Source of the DNA: Hevea brasiliensis
Lineage: Eukaryota > Streptophyta > Magnoliopsida > Malpighiales > Euphorbiaceae
DNA length: 64,000 nt
NCBI RefSeq assembly: GCF_030052815.1
Contig: NC_079502.1
Location: forward strand, 1,364,001 to 1,428,000
Direction of reading: 5' to 3'
Shown here: positions 60,684-64,000 of the stretch, one piece after another
Numbering within the stretch: position 1 is the first letter of the stretch
How the letters are laid out: each line of letters starts with the position of its first letter
Made by a program: the position numbers and the translations under genes
Notes under the pieces: model-generated
Database searches by the model: none
What the model saw: the letters and a program-made list of their open reading frames with translations, nothing else
Told to the model about the DNA's origin: nothing

Positions 60684-63102
60684 ATCTCCCATTTGGATAG
60701 CAGTAATCAATTTATTAAACTAAAAGTATAGATTAATAAAATACAAAACAATATCCAATAACAAGCAATTTAACCTATAAAATTCAGTTAATGTAATGGT
60801 AAACAATATAACATTGAATACGATAAGGAAAACAATATTAATCTAATAATAAGTAAACAATTTAACCTATAAAATCCAGTTAATGTAATGGCAAACAAAA
60901 TAACATTGAATCCGATAAGGAAAATAATATTATATATATGTGCCAATAAAATCTTAAAAATAAAAACTGAATTTAAATGGAATATGTGACAAGATATGTT
61001 CAAAAAACAATGGTCTAAGTATTCCATACAAACGCTAACTCAAATGTAACATAAAACAGACTCTCACTAAACCAAAGCATCATCAAAAGTTTTCATTACA
61101 CCCACATGCGCAACATGCTTCTGAAAAACACTAATGGGCAAAGCTTTGGTTAACGGATTCGCAATCATTCGGTCCATAGTAATATGTTCAATCCGAGTCT
61201 GTGATTTACGAATCTTCTATCGAACAAACAGGAATTTGACATCAAAATGTTTAGTTCGACTAGAATTCCTGTGATTTTGAGAGAAGCAAACAGTAAGAGC
61301 CTTGTCGCAATAAATGGTCAAGGGCCTTGAGATGCTTTCAACAACAAGCACACCAGAAATCAATTTCTTTAACCAAACAGCTTGACAAGTGGCCTCATAA
61401 CAAGCAACATACTCTGCTTCCACAGTGGAGGTAGCGGTAAGTGTTTATTTGGCACTTTTCCAAGAAATAGCTCCTCCAGACATCATGAAGATGTAAACAG
61501 AGGTAGATTTTTTATCATCTACACAGCCTGCAAAGTCAGAATCAGAGTACCCAATGACTTCCAGATTGCTAGATCTTTTATAAGTCAACATATAATTCTT
61601 AGTACCCTACAAATATTTCATAACTTTCTTTGCAGCTTTCTAGTGACTCCATCTAGGATTACTTAAGCATCTACCAAGGACACTAATAGCAAATGCTATA
61701 TCAGAACGAGTGCATGCTTGAGCATACATCAAGCTCCCAATTGCAGAACTATATGGAATCTTTTCCATTTCAGTCCTTTCCTTGTCATCCTGAGGACACT
61801 GAGCTTTAGAGAGTTTCTCACCTGAAAGAACAGGTGCAATAGAAGATGAGCAAGTGTGCATGTTAAATCTTTTAAGAACTCGATCAATATAAGTTCCTTG
61901 AGACAAACCTAATATGCCTCGAGACCTATTATGGTGAATCTGAATACCCATAACATATGTGGCCTCACCAAGATCTTTCATGTCAAAGTGACTATAAAGC
62001 ATGTATTTTGTCTCGTTTAAGCGATTGATGCTATTACTGGCAAGAAGAATGTTATCAACATACAATACTAGAATAATGAAATGGCTCCCACTCACCTTCT
62101 GAAAGATGCATTGATCTGAAGCATTCTCCTCAAAACTAAGAGAAGTCAAAACTTGATCAAACTTCAGATACCATTGTCTAGAAGCCTGTTTTAACCTGTA
62201 AATGGATCTTTTCAACTTGCACACTAAGTGTTTTTTACCAGCTTCTATGAAACCGTTAGGTTGAACCATGTACACATCTTCATACAAGTCTCCATTTAAG
62301 AAAGCTGTTTTAACATCCATCTGATGGAGTTCTAAGTCATAATGAGTAGTTAAAGCCATAACCACACAAAAGGCATCTTTAGTGGACACTCGGAAAAATG
62401 TTTCTGTATAATCTGTACCTTCCCTCTAATTATAACCTTTTGCTACTAGTCTGGCCTTGTACCTTTCTACTTCACCTTTGACTCCACGTTTGGTCTTAAA
62501 GACCCATTTACAACCTACAGCTTTACAACCATCTGGTAATTCAACAAAATCCCAGACTTGATTGTGATACATAGAAGATAGTTCATTCTGCATGGCTCTC
62601 ATCCATTCTGAAGAATTAGGTCCACATATAGCCTCCTAATAAGAAATAGGATCAGAAATATCAGCGCCTTCAAACTCGTGTTCCTGTAAATAGACCATAT
62701 AATCATTTGATATTGCAGGTCTATGAATCCTTTGAGATTTTCTCAAAGGTGCAACTTCACTAACTGTATCAGGCCCCTCAACATCTACAATTGGTGGTTC
62801 TAAATTGACATCAACAGGATTTTGAACTTCATCATTACTCTCAGGAGAATTAAAATCTACTGAGGAAGGCAGCAAAGGAACAAGAAAAATAATAGTCTCA
62901 TCTCTAAGATTGACAACACGAGGTATTTGACTCCCACTATCCATTTCATCCTCAAAATAAATAGCACAATCTGATTCAATCACTTTAGTAGAATGAGTTG
63001 GACAGTAAAATCTACTACCTCTAGAACTTGTACAACATCTAATAAAGAAACCACTAACAGATTTAGCATCTAGCTTTCTGATCTGAGGGTTATATGGCCT
63101 CA
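60684..63102 (-). mobile_element. Copia retrotransposon, 3' half, broken
   Basis: On the minus strand: the end of integrase (63102 to about 62636, with the conserved [20 protein letters not shown]), reverse transcriptase (about 62450-61640, KTAFLNGDLYEDVYM ... LYVDNILLAS) and RNase H (to about 61075, MEAEYVACYEATCQAVWLKK). The RT catalytic box is YVDN where YVDD is usual, a Gly/Asp-to-Asn type G-to-A change. Frame breaks occur near 62640, 62430, 61640 and 61430. The 5' LTR, gag, protease and most of integrase are absent: the element is cut at 63103 by another repeat. It is inactive. Confidence 0.9.
60766..60935. repeat. 92-bp tandem duplication in Copia non-coding DNA
   Basis: The unit beginning caatttaacctataaaat occurs at 60766 and again at 60858 with a few substitutions. 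It lies between the end of the Copia coding region and its polypurine tract. Confidence 0.85.
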
Positions 63103-63104
63103 CC

Positions 63105-63357
63105 TAGGGGTGGCCACAGTCCGATTTGGAACCAGAACCAAACCGGTTAGGTCAAAACTAGACCGAAACCGGTCAAAACTGAAACTGGCTTCGAACCGGA
63201 CCGAAACTATCTTTCTATGGTTTGGTTCAGGTTCATATTTTTTAGAAACCGTGAACTGGTGGTTCCAAACCAGATTGAACCTACGGTTTCAAACCAGACC
63301 AAACTAGCGATTTAAATACAAAAAAATTCAATAAATACATCACTCCACTCCTAATTC

Positions 63358-63392
<35 letters not shown>

Positions 63393-63482
63393 GTTCTGAA
63401 CCGGATTGAACCTACGGTTTCGAACCAAACGAAACTAGCGATTTAAATATAAAAAAATTCAATAAATACATCACTCCACTTC

Positions 63483-63486
<4 letters not shown>
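63105..63486. mobile_element. possible hAT-type end with duplicated blocks
   Basis: A sequence starting TAGGGGTGGCCACAG, like many hAT terminal repeats, cuts off the Copia coding frame. Next come runs rich in aaccgg/ggtttg. A block of about 95 bases (ttgaacctacggttt ... acatcactccact) is present at about 63263-63351 and again at about 63399-63480, separated by (TA)n(TG)n at 63355-63392. No second terminus or 8-bp duplication is visible in the window, so the class is tentative. Confidence 0.45.

Positions 63487-63554
<68 letters not shown>
63487..63554. repeat. (TA)n microsatellite
   Basis: About 34 TA units. Open frames through it are artefacts of the repeat. Confidence 0.95.
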
Positions 63555-63557
<3 letters not shown>

Positions 63558-63844
63558 CTCTATATAATTATTCTTTACACTCTCTTTAATTCTAAATACT
63601 CTTTCAATTTCTCTCAAATTTTCTAAATAATTATTTTCTACACTCCTTTTAATTCTCAGTACTTTCACAATTTTCCTACTTTATTATTTTATATGATCAC
63701 TAAAATTTTTAATACTATCTCAATTACTCTGTTATTATTTTATGTCTTCAATAAAATTTTCAATACCCTCTATTTTGATTTTTTTTTTCTTTTATATTTT
63801 TTTAATTATCAATTATCATATAATTTTTTTAAAAAAGGCAAGTA

Positions 63845-64000
63845 ATACTCAACTCAACTAAACTTTTGTTCCAAAAATTTATTGGGATCGGCTATATGGA
63901 TTCTCTTTCTCCACTCTAAACGATTTTGGGTTAAATCTTCGGAAATGTGTAATGCTTCTAGGTCATGTTGTACTATTCTCCTCCAAGTCTACCTTTTTTT
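63845..64000 (-). mobile_element. RTE-type LINE 3' fragment, cut by the window end
   Basis: The plus strand reads actcaactcaactaaac, ggctatatggattctctttc and aatgcttctaggtcatgttg, matching the RTE 3' ends at 39771 and 40668. It continues past the window. Confidence 0.8.

Noticed and set aside
1..64000. tRNA, rRNA, CRISPR array or operon-type genes
   Set aside because: None was recognised. The window has plant nuclear gene structure, and the only tRNA-like motifs are retroelement primer binding sites.

Overview
This is nuclear DNA from a eudicot plant. It is AT-rich and has spliced genes with GT-AG introns, TIR-NB-LRR (TNL) disease-resistance genes, a plant Dicer, plant LTR retrotransposons and long (TA)n, (ATT)n and (GAA)n runs. 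Cereals lack TNL genes, so a dicot is likely; a rosid, perhaps Euphorbiaceae-like, is my guess and is not proven by the sequence.

Layout. Positions 1-3560 hold a decayed transposon-type coding region split by a 2.1-kb solo LTR (71-2171, ATGAA target duplication), followed by repeats containing 'gatcgg'. Positions 3560-35795 are a TNL cluster, all on the minus strand: a broken TNL (3560-6648), an orphan TIR exon (19160-19620), an LRR/C-JID fragment (25643-27235), a TIR/NB fragment (27540-28990) and one apparently intact five-exon TNL of 1152 aa (30536-35795). The cluster is interrupted by a 10.3-kb Ty3/gypsy chromovirus-type element (7129-17401, CATTT target duplication), a polyA retroposon with a 12-bp target duplication (21381-22289), a Copia LTR remnant (25072-25538) and another retroposon-like block (29090-29870).

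Positions 36000-40230 are gene-poor and carry retroposon and RTE-type LINE fragments. Three single-copy type genes follow: RPL38 (40329-42506, minus, three exons, 69 aa), a type I MADS-box gene (43602-44150, minus, one exon) and a complete DICER-LIKE 2 gene (45880-59955, plus, 22 coding exons, 1399 aa). A MITE with long inverted repeats sits in DCL2 intron 18. The right end (60288-64000) is a Copia 3' half on the minus strand, a possible hAT-type end with duplicated blocks, a (TA)n run and an RTE LINE fragment.

Function. The intact TNL would be an intracellular immune receptor with TIR NADase signalling. DCL2 makes 22-nt siRNAs from dsRNA in antiviral silencing and transitivity. Their closeness may be chance. 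The most informative observations are a nonsense codon and a catalytic Glu-to-Gln change shared by two TNL fragments, complementary deletions in two adjacent TNL relics, the DCL2 intronic MITE, and a possible small family of polyA retroposons. I found no CRISPR array, tRNA or rRNA gene, and no clearly new biochemical system. All exon limits were placed by eye from splice signals and reading-frame continuity.
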